Origin: Trichobilharzia regenti
Lineage: Eukaryota > Platyhelminthes > Trematoda > Strigeidida > Schistosomatidae
NCBI GenBank assembly: GCA_944472135.2
Contig: OX235264.1
Coordinates: forward strand, 124,897,809 to 124,961,808
DNA length: 64,000 nucleotides
Reading direction: 5' to 3'
Positions 53,945 through 64,000 of this stretch are shown one piece after another. The notes below the pieces were generated by a model. It searched no databases and was not told the origin of the DNA. It was given only the letters and a program-made list of their open reading frames with translations. The number at the start of each line of letters is the position of its first letter. Positions within the stretch are counted from its first letter, which is position 1. The position numbers and the translations under genes were made by a program.

Positions 53945-55148
53945 AGACAATACTGCCTACCATCCACAATGATTTTCCTGATTACAGTAGGTTGGATAAT
54001 GTAACAGACAGCGGGCAGCGAGGAAACAGGCATAAAATGGACCCACACAAAAGCCTTGAAGGATCTGGACTTCGCCGATGATATGTCTAATTCCCCATAA
54101 ACTGGAAGATATGCAAGTGAAATGCAACAAGTTGGCAGAAGAAGCGTCCAGAAAGGATCTGACTTCAGGTGAACATAGAGAAAACAAAGGTGATAAAGAT
54201 TCCTGGCCAACAGCAAAAGCCACAACAACAACAGACAACAATCAGTTAGGATAAATGGGAGAAATACGAAAGAAGTAACCTCCTTCACCTACCCACCTAC
54301 CTGGGAAGCATCGTTTCAAATGCAGGAGGAAATGACTATGTTATTGAAGTGAGGATCATCAGAAAAGCGAGGCAAGCTTTGATTTCTTTCAAGCCTGTGT
54401 ACAGGTCAAAAGCATTCAGAATGAAAATGGAAATACGAACCGGACTTTCAACTCCAATTTGAAGTCAGTGCAACAGACTATACGGATCATAGACTTGGAA
54501 CCGCGCGGCATCACGAAGGACGCTTCGAACAAACTACAGACTTTCATCAACAGCCGTCTATGCTCAATACTCAAGATCAGATGGTCAGCAACAGGGATAT
54601 CTAGGAGTGCACCATCCAGGAAACAATTGTGCAAGAAATATGCAGGAAGAAATGGAGCTGGACTGGCCATTTTTTTTATTCCTTCACGTTCCCCAGTGGA
54701 ACATAGGGCTTCAAGCTAGTGGCCTGAAGATTCTGTAACAGTGTTTATTTCACAGGATGGGGTTGCTAGCCTCATGCCCAACGTTTCCTCTTTACTAGCA
54801 TTATTTCTGGCCCAGCGAGGTAAAGGAGTGCGTCGGTTGCCGGGAATCGAACCCCGGACCATGTGCATTGTCGGCAAGCGTCCTAACCGCTATACCACCG
54901 ACTGGCCATACTCTGAGAAAATCATCGAATGAGTGACATCATAAGACAGGCTTTCGAGTGGAACCCAAACGAGAAACGGAGAGTTGGTCTTCTGAGGGTG
55001 GGGTGACATGGAGGAAGTGATGTGAAGATAAAGTGAAAGCATGTGGACAGACATGGAGCCAAGCAAAATTGTTGGCGGAACACCGCACGCAATGGAGACG
55101 TACAGCTGAAGCCGTATTTTTATCTAGGAGTTAAAGGAAATAATAATA
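53945..55148 (+). pseudogene. RTE-like RT and C terminus, interrupted by SINE2
   Basis: NDFPDYSRLDNVTDSGQRGN (decayed palm), LKDLDFADDMSNSP-type FADD at 54060-54085, IPGQQQKPQQQQ, SIVSNAGGNDYVIEV, FINSRLCSILKIRWSATGIS and RKKWSWTGH interrupted at 54671, resuming GHTLRKSSNE after 54900. Ends CTAGGAGTTAAAGGAAATAA. Fully broken. Confidence 0.8.
54671..54899 (-). mobile_element. SINE2, full-length reference copy with 10-bp target duplication
   Basis: 229 bp flanked by GACTGGCCAT (54661-54670 and 54900-54909), which is RTE coding sequence. Minus strand: head GGTGGTATAGCGGTTAGGAC (A box), B box GGGTTCGATTCCC, body GTAAAGAGGAAACGTTGGG and GAGGCTAGCAACCCCATCC, end GAAGCCCTATGTTCCACTGG and an A-rich tail. 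Confidence 0.95.
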
Positions 55149-55149
55149 T

Positions 55150-56400
55150 AATAATATTCAGGAAGAAGACACACTCCAACTACTATTCAGACTTCGGATA
55201 ATCACACTCCATCAGCACATAGTTATCAGTTATTTCAAGTCTTATTAGACAGGCACACTGTTTGATGATAATGGATGAAAAGGAACAAGAAGAAGAGATA
55301 CCAAACGTTACTGACACTCTCACGAAAAACAACTAACTAGGGACTTTACTAATAAAATCAATACCAGTATTAAGTATGGTCGAAAACGTATTACGAAAAC
55401 GCGAACCTCAACAGATGTCATTCCATATAGTGCAGAGACGTCAGGTGATAGATATCAGAAGAGTACTCAATAAGCTCGACACATCACAGTTTTCTTCAAA
55501 ACATCAGACACACTGCGAAAAAACCTTGTCGATATAAAAGACCAAATCCCTAAGGATTCTCTATCTAATTGTGTTTATAAAATAAAATGCTTGGAATGGG
55601 ATGCGATCTACATCGGACGAACATCTCAAGAAATTACGATCAGAAGAAATGGACTGTTATGTACTCGTCGAGTAGTTAATAGTCCTGACGCGGAAAGAGG
55701 GAAATCAGAAGACCACCAGGTTTACGATGATACTTGTATTCTCCAGGCTAGGAAAATAAATGTCACACAAGAGTGTGAGTGAAATGGTACGTAGTGTACG
55801 AAACGTGGGAACAAGAATGAACAAGTATACAGTACAAAAGTATATATGAAAATGTCTAATACACATGAACCAATAAGATAACGTCTTACCATGATTGGTT
55901 GTAAAGTCTTGTGATAATAAGGTCATACATGTTTATTTAATTAGTGGACAGACAAAAGCATATTGTCAGTTATAATGAAATATCGATCCATATACACATA
56001 GCAAAATATAATAGACTGTCAAAAACAATACACACATCATGTGGATACATATCATGGACACTGTAGAGCATCTTGCTGACCACGGAGAAACTCAGCTATG
56101 AACTAGAAGAGCTTGGCAAAACATCAACCAGAGGTTGATACGCTATAGAATTAGGCAACAAAATTAATTTTAACAATATTGAAATAATTCAGAGAAAGCA
56201 TTTCAGAAATCACAAAGAACGTCCAATATCAGAAGCATTTCATATCAAATGGAATCTAAATTTTCTGAATAGGAATGTTAACGCATTAAGACAGAATTTG
56301 ACCTGGTTCAAACATCCTAACTCCCATCCATGAAGTGACAAAATTGTTACGAATGTGATAAACAATTTCATTAATTACACACGTGCTGTTTATAATATTT
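55150..56400 (+). pseudogene. Penelope-like GIY-YIG part split by a solo LTR
   Basis: KNLVDIKDQIPKDSLSNCVY, KIKCLEWDAIYIGRTSQEI (GIY-YIG core CVYKI...IYIGRT) and RRNG, then the LTR 55655-56054, then VEHLADHGE and, further, NKINFNNIEIIQRKHFRNHK with ERPISEAFHIKWNLNFLNR, the C-terminal region of the nuclease module. A distinct PLE subfamily. Stops at several places. Confidence 0.75.
55655..56054 (+). repeat. Solo LTR, family B (copy 2)
   Basis: 400 bp, TGTTATGTACTCGTCGAG...GGATACATATCA, with the perfect 5-bp duplication TGGAC (55650-55654 and 56055-56059). It splits a PLE nuclease gene. Inverted relative to 32345-32747. Confidence 0.9.
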
Positions 56401-56903
56401 TACACACTTATCGAATTCAACAATCCACACATAGTTTTGTAATCTTTACCAGTTGGCCAATTTAACAACGCAAAAATACCCCCATGCTGGGAACGATGAT
56501 TAAATTTGTTGTATATAAGCTGAGATTTTGTAAATTCTGGTTTAATAATATATTTTATAGAGCTCTTAGCATCATTAATTTGCGAAAAAACAGTCAAAAC
56601 AACAACAGAACCGTTTTGTCTTGTTCATCCCTCGGGAAATACGAAATTGTTTATAATAATCAAAGCCATCAAGTCACAGATTAGCATTCAACAATTGGCT
56701 TCATCACATGACCAAGACTCTTTCATTTCTGTGTTAAGTAAATGGAATTTAGTTCAACTGAATGAAAACACCTTGTTTCTGAAGTCTCACTTGATATTCC
56801 AATTTTTGGTTAAAGGGTGGAGAGTCTTGCTCCAGAAACAAGATATGAAAATCATCATATTTTCAACATTCGATGCTTAAAAATTGAAATCATTCTTAAT
56901 ACT
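56401..56903. other. No recognised feature
   Basis: Short frames at 56484-56880 without motifs; AT-rich. Confidence 0.35.
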
Positions 56904-57085
56904 TTTTTATTGTACCTTGATTCCACATTGTATTTTTGGTATGAGTATGGAATTTTCAGCATGTGATATCGGTAGCCCAAATTTCGCAGGCCAAGCATAG
57001 ATGTTAGGTGTGTGTCAGCGTGGGCTCGAACCCCGGACCATGTGCATGGTCGGCGAGAGTCCTAACGGCTATGCCACCTACGTCT
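56904..57085 (-). mobile_element. SINE1 copy
   Basis: Minus strand: GGTGGCATAGCCGTTAGGAC (A box), GGTTCGAGCCCACGCTG (B box), body and CR1-like tail. Slightly more diverged than other copies. Confidence 0.85.
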
Positions 57086-57099
57086 ACGAGCTCCAGTTC

Positions 57100-57660
57100 C
57101 AATGGACATAGTAAGAAGCAGAATAGAAAGCCTACAAAAGTTATACCTGAAAGAAGAGATCCACAGAATCGTTAAAAAGTTACAACATATCAGATGTGAA
57201 ATTGAGTAATTAAAACAAGAGTTAAAAGGAATAGTTACCAACGTAGATTATGATCTTATAACACAATCCTCCAGTAGTACAAAATCAGCAACTTTCAAAA
57301 AATCAAAAAGTAGTCAAATCAAAATGTTCAACAAACTATTAGAGGAGAAATCTTCATCTCATAATGATGAAGTTAACAATCCAAAGTCAACGGCGATCGA
57401 TAAAACAAAGTGGGTTATCAATCTCTCAACACATACATTAAGTCCTACAGAAATAAGTGTATTAGAAAAGGGACTAAATTTCAATGTATCAGTAGACGAG
57501 CTGAAACCTGAGGATGTCATCTCTAAAATAGAAATAGTACTAAGTGGGATAGACAAAACAATGGCTGACGAAGTACAGGCACAATGTGCACTTACATTAA
57601 AACGATAAAGGGTGGAGAGATTCAGGCCTACGTTAATCCCTTTCTAGTAAGTATCTATTG
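57100..57660 (+). pseudogene. Penelope-like RT N-terminal domain
   Basis: The frame 57324-57608 reads KWVINLSTHTLSPTEISVLE and KGLNFNVSVDEL, the conserved LS...L...E...L.KGLNF block that opens PLE RT proteins. Upstream, a shifted frame reads PERRDPQNR-type sequence. It stops at 57606 (R, then TAA), so the RT is truncated. The 5' domain is otherwise missing from PLE copies in this window. Confidence 0.75.
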
Positions 57661-57751
57661 ATTGTATAGTCTCCCAATGAACGGTTCGACTGACGGTACA
57701 GACTCAGGGGGAGAAAGAGGACTCTAAAGCGATGAAATTTCTCCATGGCTT

Positions 57752-57845
57752 GTAATAATAATCATTTTATCCCAAGCAATAATAATTATTACACAGAATG
57801 GAATTTTCGGCATGTTTAAACAAATTCCAACAATTTAGTTCCCTG
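57752..57845 (-). repeat. CR1-like 3' terminal fragment
   Basis: TAATAATAATCATTTTATCC and ACAGAATGGAATTTTCGGC match the inverted CR1 end at 42597-42660. Confidence 0.6.
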
Positions 57846-58770
57846 TGTGGTTAAGTAAAGGACAAGCAAAGTCTATTCGGAGCGCTATGCTATCTCATCT
57901 TGTGGGTACAGAACACAAGGTTGATGTCAACGAGGCGGCTTTCAAAGTCATCTAGCCCATACCAACAAATCTTAGCTTCACCTTAAGATTTCGATTATTA
58001 TTCCATCTTTTGTGTATCTACTGGGTCTGACTATATTATCACTATGATAATTACAAAATTGTTCTGTCATTAACCATCATGTAATATTAGTTTTGTGGTT
58101 TTTTTGCTCGGTAATATTAAAACTGACAGTCTTGGTTGTGAACGGCGTTATCACCATCCTAGAATTTTTGTATTATGCAGGATTACTCGCACTACCAAAA
58201 CAAACACTGCATTAGTGCTGACAATAAAAAAACACCCTGAAATGTTTATTTTATGATTGTTTAGTGTAGTTCAATCAAATTAACTGATCTTGACGATAAA
58301 CATTTTTAAGAACATCTCATAATTTCTTGTATGATTATAGCTGCTACTGTTCACCACGCATACACATATCATAGCTTCCACTACCAAATACTGAAATACT
58401 ATTCATTATTGGTGTTTATCTTCCTTTCTACTTGGTATTTTTATTTACATTTTTAGTAATTTTGGCGTTTCCTTTTGGTTTTGTTGTTTTTCTATATTTA
58501 TTTTTTTTTGTAATACTCCTTTTAAGTGTGCGATGAAATTAGATGCACTATTGTAGATATGTGCTGAAAATTCCACACTGTACCACAAGTACTGTTTCTG
58601 GAATAAAAGCGAAATTATTATTATTAAATATTGCTGAGGCTGGCAGTTGGGATCCATATTAAGAAACCTAATTTGTGCGTCTAAAAGAAGAAGCTAGTTC
58701 AGACATCATCCTTAACCGCTTGGCCATCTAGCTTTGAATGGCCCTCAATTTCCGTGGAAATTTCCCTAAT
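57846..58770 (+). pseudogene. PLE GIY-YIG C terminus interrupted by a CR1-like 3'UTR
   Basis: PVWLSKGQAKSIRSAMLSHL, VDVNEAAFKVI and FTLRFRLLFH (to about 58010) continue, after an insertion, as IAEA and IHIKKPNLCV-type sequence (58628-58690), parallel to LLHTAEAIGIRTIKPKLC at 25240. The insertion 58011-58627 has no coding and ends GTGCTGAAAATTCCACACTG, GGAATAAAAGC and ATTATTATTA, a CR1 3' terminus on the plus strand. Confidence 0.75.
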
Positions 58771-59139
58771 TTTAGTTGATATTCTATTTGCTGTCATACC
58801 TTTATTATTATATAATTTAAGCATCTTAAATGAACTGTAATTCCATTGTGATCTCACTTTACAAATAGATATTATTTAAAACACACCAATATTTTTATTG
58901 ACTACTAATCTAGAATATTCTGTGCATATAAACATATATATCTAATTGTAGAGCCAGAAGAGAAAATTATCCAAAAGGATATTTGAACAAAGCAAGAACA
59001 ACAATTGTACCAGGATAATACGAGCTCATCTTTTATTATTTAGAGGATTCTTCTCAACTGGTTACAACCTGAACGATAAAAAGTATATGAACTACATTAA
59101 AGACATGCACATACGTTTCCACGATCACAAGGAGTATTT
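58771..59139. other. No recognised feature
   Basis: AT-rich, no frames, no termini. Confidence 0.4.
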
Positions 59140-59500
59140 GGTGGGAAGAATTGGCGACTGGCCCTATTCAGGTAGGTAGTTACCTGGGTTCCAGTGGGAA
59201 GTCGTGACCAGTGGAGTGCAGCGGTTCGGATGTGAGGACAAATACTCGCCGAAGACATTGGCTAGCGGTCGTGCTATGTCGTGAATTGGCAGAAGTAAGA
59301 ATTCAAGGACCATTGGATCGGGTCCTAGTGGCTTAATGGTATACGAGCTCGCCTTGTAACCGGAAGGTCCTGGGTTCGAATCCCGGTAGGTGCGTACTGC
59401 TGAAGAGTCCCAAACTAGGACGAAACAGCTGTCCAGTACTCCCAGCTAGTTTTCCAATGGTTCTCTAACTAATGTCATTTCATGATGAAATCCTGAAACC
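59140..59500 (+). mobile_element. SINE3, best copy, with tRNA-like promoter and hammerhead
   Basis: GGCGACTGGCCCTATTCAGG start; tRNA-like region from about 59321 with A box TAGTGGCTTAATGGTATACG and B box GGGTTCGAATCCCGG; ribozyme at 59394-59439; 3' part TTTCCAATGGTTCTCTAAC and TCATGATGAAATCC. This order (Pol III boxes directly upstream of a hammerhead) matches the Sm-alpha type repeats known from schistosomes. Confidence 0.85.
59394..59439 (+). ncRNA. Complete type I hammerhead ribozyme in SINE3
   Basis: Stem I GTACTG (59394-59399) pairs with CAGTAC (59434-59439), 6 bp. Core CTGAAGA (59400-59406) keeps every invariant base; position 7 is A, which is tolerated. Stem II GTCC/GGAC (59407-59410 with 59418-59421), loop CAAACTA. 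GAA at 59422-59424. Stem III ACA/TGT (59425-59427 with 59430-59432), loop GC. Cleavage would follow C59433. Confidence 0.9.
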
Positions 59501-59929
59501 ATCTAAATCCTTACAAACCGACACTTAAAAGTAACATTAGTCCAGAATGATTTAACTAATTAAGAGTTACAAACACTGACTATTTATAGAATAATTAGAC
59601 AATTAGGCTTGGAAACAAAAACAGAGTTGCGTATATATGTGTGTGTACAGAAATAAGGTTTAGCTAGAAAGAGCATAAGAAAAGTAGATTACGTAACTAA
59701 AGAAAATGTTTTATTTAATAGCCAATAGAAAAAAAAAGAAAAGAATAAGGTAGGGTGAATCATGTTTAGATAAGAAAGTAGAGATTTCTAAACAAGAAAA
59801 AGGGTGACTTATAGAAGTTGTAAATTTTGTTATCAATAGGGCAGTGCATGACTCACCACTGTCTCTTTCTGCGTACATAGATTCAGTTTAAGTCGTTAGA
59901 TAGCAATTGCTTCAGCGAAGCATAGCAAG

Positions 59930-61225
59930 CTAGGTTTCTTTTGCTTGTTGATTATTTTGAACGACTTCAGGTTGTCTACAATACAACCAGTCTCCAATAG
60001 ATGAAGAGCAATCGCACTGTTTGCGGACCTTTCAGTCTCAGATTATTTGGTATGTTCAGAAATGCGGACAATCACCCTTCTCTCTGTTCTTCCAATGTGT
60101 GTGCTTTGGCACGACATGTAAATTGGTAGACGCATTTGGAGGTAACATGAAGTGGGTATTTGTCCACTTTCGATTGTCTCAAACAACTAGCTGTTTGCTA
60201 AACACATACAAGCTTGGCGGCTAGATATGTTCTTTTCAGGGTAGCGTTCAGTCTGCATCTTATTCTGCTAGCAGTATCATCACCTTTGCATGCAAGTTGC
60301 AGAAAGATAGACTTTTTCTCTACTGTACTGCTTTTCACTTTTTCAGCATGACTTCTCCGATACTTATCGATGAACTTTTGTGGGTAACCGTTGTCGCATA
60401 GGCATTTCTCCACAGTGGATAGCTCTTCCTCAGTTTTTTCTTTTGAACACAGTTTCCTTACACGATCAAATAATGTTCTCACCAATCCCTTTTTGTGATT
60501 TGTAGAGCAGAAGCTTTTGAAGTGAAGATAAACCTCCCTCCAGGTCTCTTTTCTGTGTATATATCTTATGACTTTGCTGTCTATGTCTTGTTGGATACCC
60601 AGGTCGAGAAAATGGAACTTATTCTCTTTTTCATACTCCACTGTAAACTTAGTATTAGGATGGGCGCTTTTCAAGACTTTTAATACTTGAGATGGATCAT
60701 TAAAAGAATTACAAATAACGAAAGTGTCATCGACATACATGGTATAGAAATTGGTCTGACTAATGGCGGATTTCAACCTTGTTTGTTCTAGACTACCCAT
60801 GAAGATATCTGCCAAAATCGGACCCAGGGGCTTCCCATAGCGACTCCGTCAATTTGGCGGCATACAGTGTTGTTGAACTGCAACTGTACGTCTTTGGTAC
60901 ATATAAGTAAAAGTTGTTTGATTTCGTTCTTGGGCAGAGGAAGACGTTTGGCATGTTGACGTATAATTTTTATTGTTTCTTCCAATGGGATCTTTGCAAA
61001 CAGTGAAGACACGTCGAAGAACACCATAAATTTATCTGAGATGCTTAGATTATCTAATTGTTTAGCGAATTGAAAGGTGTCTTTCAGGCTGTAGACTGCT
61101 AATTTACCACGGATTAGTTCTAACATTTCTGCTAGCCACCTAGCTACTTTGTAATACGGCGAATTATTCATAGATAATATTGGTCTCATAGGGATGTCAG
61201 AGTTATGCATCTTCGGTTAGGTAAT
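59930..61225 (-). pseudogene. Penelope-like element, RT nearly complete in its C-terminal two thirds, plus decayed GIY-YIG
   Basis: From about 61215: LPKMHNSDIPMRPILSMNNS, MVFFDVSSLFAKIPLEETI (first catalytic Asp region), QIDGVAMGSP; a one-base deletion near 60830 shifts the frame; then ILADIFMGSLEQTRL, NFYTMYVDDTFVICNSF (YVDD box near 60735), KFHFLDLGIQQDIDSKVI, CSKEKTEEELSTVEKCLCD, NGYPQKFIDKYRRSH and RIRCRLNATLKRTYLAAKL. The nuclease part (60200-59950) has shifts within CVYQFTCR...HIGRTERRV and RISEH. The N-terminal domain is missing. Confidence 0.9.
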
Positions 61226-61795
61226 CTGGATCCCTTAGGCTAAGGTTAAATTTTATTAATGGGAAGAATTGCATGAAGTTTTTAAAGAAAAGGATATTCT
61301 TTGTTCAATTATTTTGTGTTTTAAAAATATAAATACATAAAATTGAAAAATAATAATGATAATAATCATAAAACCATAATATCTCAAGTTTGACAGAAAC
61401 ATGGTGAATTATAAAAAAAAGGATATTATTGTAGAGATAATGCATGCAATAAAAATAATGACCTTTGCTTTTACCTTGCAGTTCAGTTATACTGGTTTAA
61501 AAAGTTTATAAGTTCTTTTCGGATATTTGCGTCTCTTTTCAGTAAAAACCCACGCTAAATATAGTGGTTTGGAAGGATTTTTATATATAGTGGCTGTAAG
61601 AACATAAATTCTTATGGAGTTTCTTCTGGTTTAACGCCTGAAGAGATCCACGAAGACAAGTGTGAATAAGCAGAGAGGATGTTCAGTATTAGATAAGATA
61701 ACTTTGTCCAAGTGCTTGCGAGAATTCAAATGCCTAATGATAATAATGTCAGTTATCTGAAACAAAGACATATGACTAGCCCAACTAACAGCCAT
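61226..61795. other. No recognised feature
   Basis: AT-rich, no frames. 59501-59929 is likewise unassigned. Confidence 0.4.
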
Positions 61796-62911
61796 CAGGG
61801 CAACAGTAAAGAATAGACGCCAAAGAAAATGACCTTGAAACAACCAATCAGATTCTTTCGGTCAAAAAGTGGCATAAAATTAATAAAAAAACTGTATTTA
61901 TAAAATATATATGTAATAAAAATGAATTATACAGGATAAATATCTCTAATATGCTGCAAAAACTGTTCCTAGTTTCTCATAGGAGTGGTTATAGACATGT
62001 TAAACCAATTTCGATACAAAAACTCATCTAAATGGTTATATATCATATCACTTCGGGAACCGTTTACCATTCTGATACGTTAGGTGAGCCCAAAATCCTT
62101 CAGTGGAATTTGTATGTGTTCCTTTTACAGGATCCACCAGTTCAGAAGAATGGTTGACTTTGTGGTGAATATAGCCTAGTGATGACAATTGAGAACAACC
62201 TCTCCACTCATCTGTGTGAATAGTAGTTCCTGGGAGGACTGATCGTTGTATAATTGGTATTAACACATCAGCACTTATGTTCGGGTTACGTTCCACAAAG
62301 CCTTTACGAAGATTTGTGTCATAAAGTCCCAGCACCTAAACATGATTTGCTCTACTCTTCCCTCGATTCATTTTTCGCTTAATAAGTACAGTTTCGTCAA
62401 TATGCACTACGACGCCAACTCCCTCGAGTACAGAGGTGACAACAATCATCTTTTGTGAGGCAACATCATGGCAGTACTGATACCACTGCACTGCTGAAAT
62501 CTTTGTATTCTCCGTTTCTGCAACTGAAGCAGATAATGGTCGCTTTGGTAGCAAGTTGTGGCATATACACAGTATTTTACTAAGCGACAGCTTGGATTTT
62601 GAGAAGAAAGTATCCAAAAAATTACCATGTGTACGACTTACCAACTCGCACAGATTTCCTCACGAAACAGTGGTTGCATCTAAATGCATAGCCTTCAATA
62701 GCCTGGCAATACTTTTGTAGAGTCATTACCCCTCCAAATATGCAGGTTTTAGACCTCGATATCAACCCATTTTCCACACAGATGTTAAAAACTAAATCTG
62801 GGTGAAACTTGTAACGAAGTTCATGAACCGCACCCATTTTGAATGATGAACAATCTGATTGGTTGTTTCAAGGTCATTTGTCTTTGGTGTCTATCCTTTA
62901 CTCTTGCCGCC
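61796..62911 (-). mobile_element. Merlin DNA transposon with terminal inverted repeats
   Basis: Terminal inverted repeats of about 56 bp with few mismatches: 61798-61853 (containing ATGACCTTGAAACAACCAAT) and 62853-62909 (its reverse, ATTGGTTGTTTCAAGGTCAT). The element is about 1.1 kb, a normal Merlin size, and encodes one DDE transposase on the minus strand. An 8-bp target duplication, usual for Merlin, is not obvious, so the outermost bases are uncertain. Confidence 0.85.
62048..62837 (-). pseudogene. Merlin transposase (IS1016/ISXO2-like DDE), one frameshift and one stop
   Basis: Starts MGAVHELRYKFHPDLVF at 62837. A possible zinc-binding part GYAFRCNHCFVRKSVR is followed by a frameshift at about 62622-62644, then NFLDTFFSKSKLSLSKIL and GVGVVVHIDETVLIKRK (first Asp). 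A TAG at 62336-62338 replaces what is normally Trp. Then LGLYDTNLRKGFVERNPN, IHTDEWRGCSQLSSLGYIHH (second Asp), NHSSELVDPVKGTHTNSTEG (Glu as third acidic residue). All three catalytic acids are kept. It would cut and paste DNA between its inverted repeats if intact. Confidence 0.9.
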
Positions 62912-62989
62912 ATTAATGTTCCGTGTAATATAATATACTCCTTTTTTGAGGAGTCTAGGAAAGAATAATTGGGATGAGTGATAAAGACG

Positions 62990-63565
62990 AATGGCCAGAA
63001 TACATGAATTAACAATAAATTGTAGGAGAAAAGGTTTGAGTTATAGTGCCAGCAGAAAGTCTACAAATAAACAATATATAAGACTATGATGCACAGATCT
63101 TCAAAGAGAAACTGATTTTAAGATAGGAAATATTCGATTTACTCCATATCACGAAGTGTTGTCAATATTACAGGAATCATGACACTGAATCAGCCAGTCC
63201 AAGCAAGTCTTTTTCTCATCTCAGAGTAAAATCAACAATATTGCCCTTAGGTGGATTCATTTTAAAACCATTCAGATGAAACAACTTGTATTAAATTCAG
63301 ATGAGAAACTATTCATATAAGAAAAATCCAATGCAGAAACTATTGCAAGAGAAACGGCTATGATTATCAGTATATTTATTGAAGTTAGCTTCGGAAGAAT
63401 ACGGAAGGCAGAAAGGAAGGTAAAAGGAATGGAGAGTGTACAGCTCCTTGGAGCACAACAGTTTCCATTAGCAACGAAGTGAAACGCTTTCCATTCAAAA
63501 AAAGAAATATAAGAAGATAGCCACCTTCTGAACCAGTACTCAGTGGCTGCTGAAATCAATTTGCT
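62990..63565 (-). pseudogene. CR1/Jockey-type RT fragment
   Basis: Minus strand: FRRWLSSYISFFEWKAFHFV, then in another frame QGAVHSPFLLPSFLPS (the QGxxLSP box), a decayed YADD (KYTDNHSRF-type) and MNPPKGNIVDFTLR (LNPSKC-like box). Two frames needed. Adjacent to but oriented opposite to the element starting at 63600. Confidence 0.6.
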
Positions 63566-63726
63566 TAGTTAAATTCTCCTACTATGTATTTTGAGATGTT
63601 CCAGCCTGGTGGAAGTGAAAAGTGACCTTGACCTTGGCGGCCTGTTCGAATTTTTGGGCCTGCTACCAAAATATCTACATTTTGCATCCAGTTTACTGTT
63701 TACCAGCATACATTTATCACTTAAAT

Positions 63727-64000
63727 ATGAATTCTAACAGAATCATTTACTCTCGTAACTTTATTAATGATTTACGACCAAATGACTTTCATATTCCAAA
63801 GAAACCAAGAAGGAAACATCGTAGTGGTTGGCAGAGAGCTCTCAAACGTACACCAATACACTTAACTACGGTCCCCGTCATAATGAACTCAAACTGTCGC
63901 TCTCTGCCAAATAAGATAATGTACCTACAATCCCTGATGTCAACTGATACGTATCATAACACCGCCATAATCGCATTACAAGAAACGTGGTTGCATGAAC
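63727..64000 (+). CDS. 5' end of CR1-type retrotransposon ORF (endonuclease start), runs off window
   Basis: An open frame of at least 91 codons without a stop, beginning MNSNRIIYSRNFINDLRPND. A basic stretch (KKPRRKHRSGW) is followed by VPVIMNSNCRSLPNKIMYLQ and NTAIIALQETWLHE. NxxSLPNK and ALQETWL are the first strand and the catalytic-Glu strand of apurinic-type endonucleases in CR1/SR1-like elements. The non-coding leader may start near 63600. The rest is outside the window, so intactness cannot be judged. The frame is listed partial. Confidence 0.75.
   Translation, partial: MNSNRIIYSRNFINDLRPNDFHIPKKPRRKHRSGWQRALKRTPIHLTTVPVIMNSNCRSLPNKIMYLQSLMSTDTYHNTAIIALQETWLHE

Noticed and set aside
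59330..59392. A stand-alone tRNA gene upstream of the hammerhead
   Set aside because: Boxes fit, but the sequence is part of SINE3 with decayed sister copies at 29680, 35700 and 42300.

Overview
This window is AT-rich animal DNA made almost entirely of nested and decayed transposable elements. The mix points to a digenean trematode, most likely a schistosome: many Penelope-like elements (PLEs) with GIY-YIG endonuclease, RTE-like and CR1-like non-LTR retrotransposons, a CsRn1-type Gypsy element, a Merlin DNA transposon, and tRNA-headed SINEs carrying hammerhead ribozymes. That assignment is inference from element content; no species-diagnostic host gene is recognised. I see no operon structure, rRNA, CRISPR or bacterial signal.

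Layout. 1-1806: an unclassified 1.14-kb repeat split by a solo LTR. 1807-4411: an RTE fragment, a duplicated flank and a CR1 fragment. 5204-12590: a three-layer nest, a CR1 element interrupted by a solo LTR, itself interrupted by a CsRn1-like Gypsy element that carries an inverted copy of the 1.14-kb repeat. 12711-13081: another solo LTR. 13082-16640: poorly recognised, with a SINE, an RTE end and a tiny palindromic PLE derivative. 16640-20619: the longest RTE copy and its duplicated 3' flank. 21325-23748: the only long intact reading frame, an 807-residue Asn-rich protein on the minus strand that I cannot name; it is the best host-gene candidate. 24257-33758: mostly PLEs, with SINEs, a hammerhead ribozyme, a 0.8-kb palindrome and a solo LTR. 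33759-49000: RTE, CR1 and PLE fragments in both orientations among four SINE families. 49435-50070 and 61796-62911: a Merlin relic and a near-complete Merlin. 50600-61210: PLEs interrupted by RTE, SINE and LTR insertions. 62990-64000: a CR1-type RT fragment, then the 5' end of another CR1-type element running off the window.

Main themes. (1) Hammerhead or hammerhead-like ribozymes occur in PLE termini and in two SINE families; three have a complete or near-complete core by base-by-base folding. (2) PLE derivatives repeatedly have inverted terminal repeats; several collapse to palindromes with perfect 11-13-bp target-site duplications. (3) Two SINE families share one tRNA-like head but have different tails, one resembling the CR1 3' end and the other an RTE 5'UTR plus 3' end, suggesting each borrows a different LINE. 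(4) Solo LTRs with 5-bp target-site duplications let the order of insertions be read. All calls are by eye from sequence and translations; family names mean the nearest recognised clade, and boundaries of degenerate copies are approximate.
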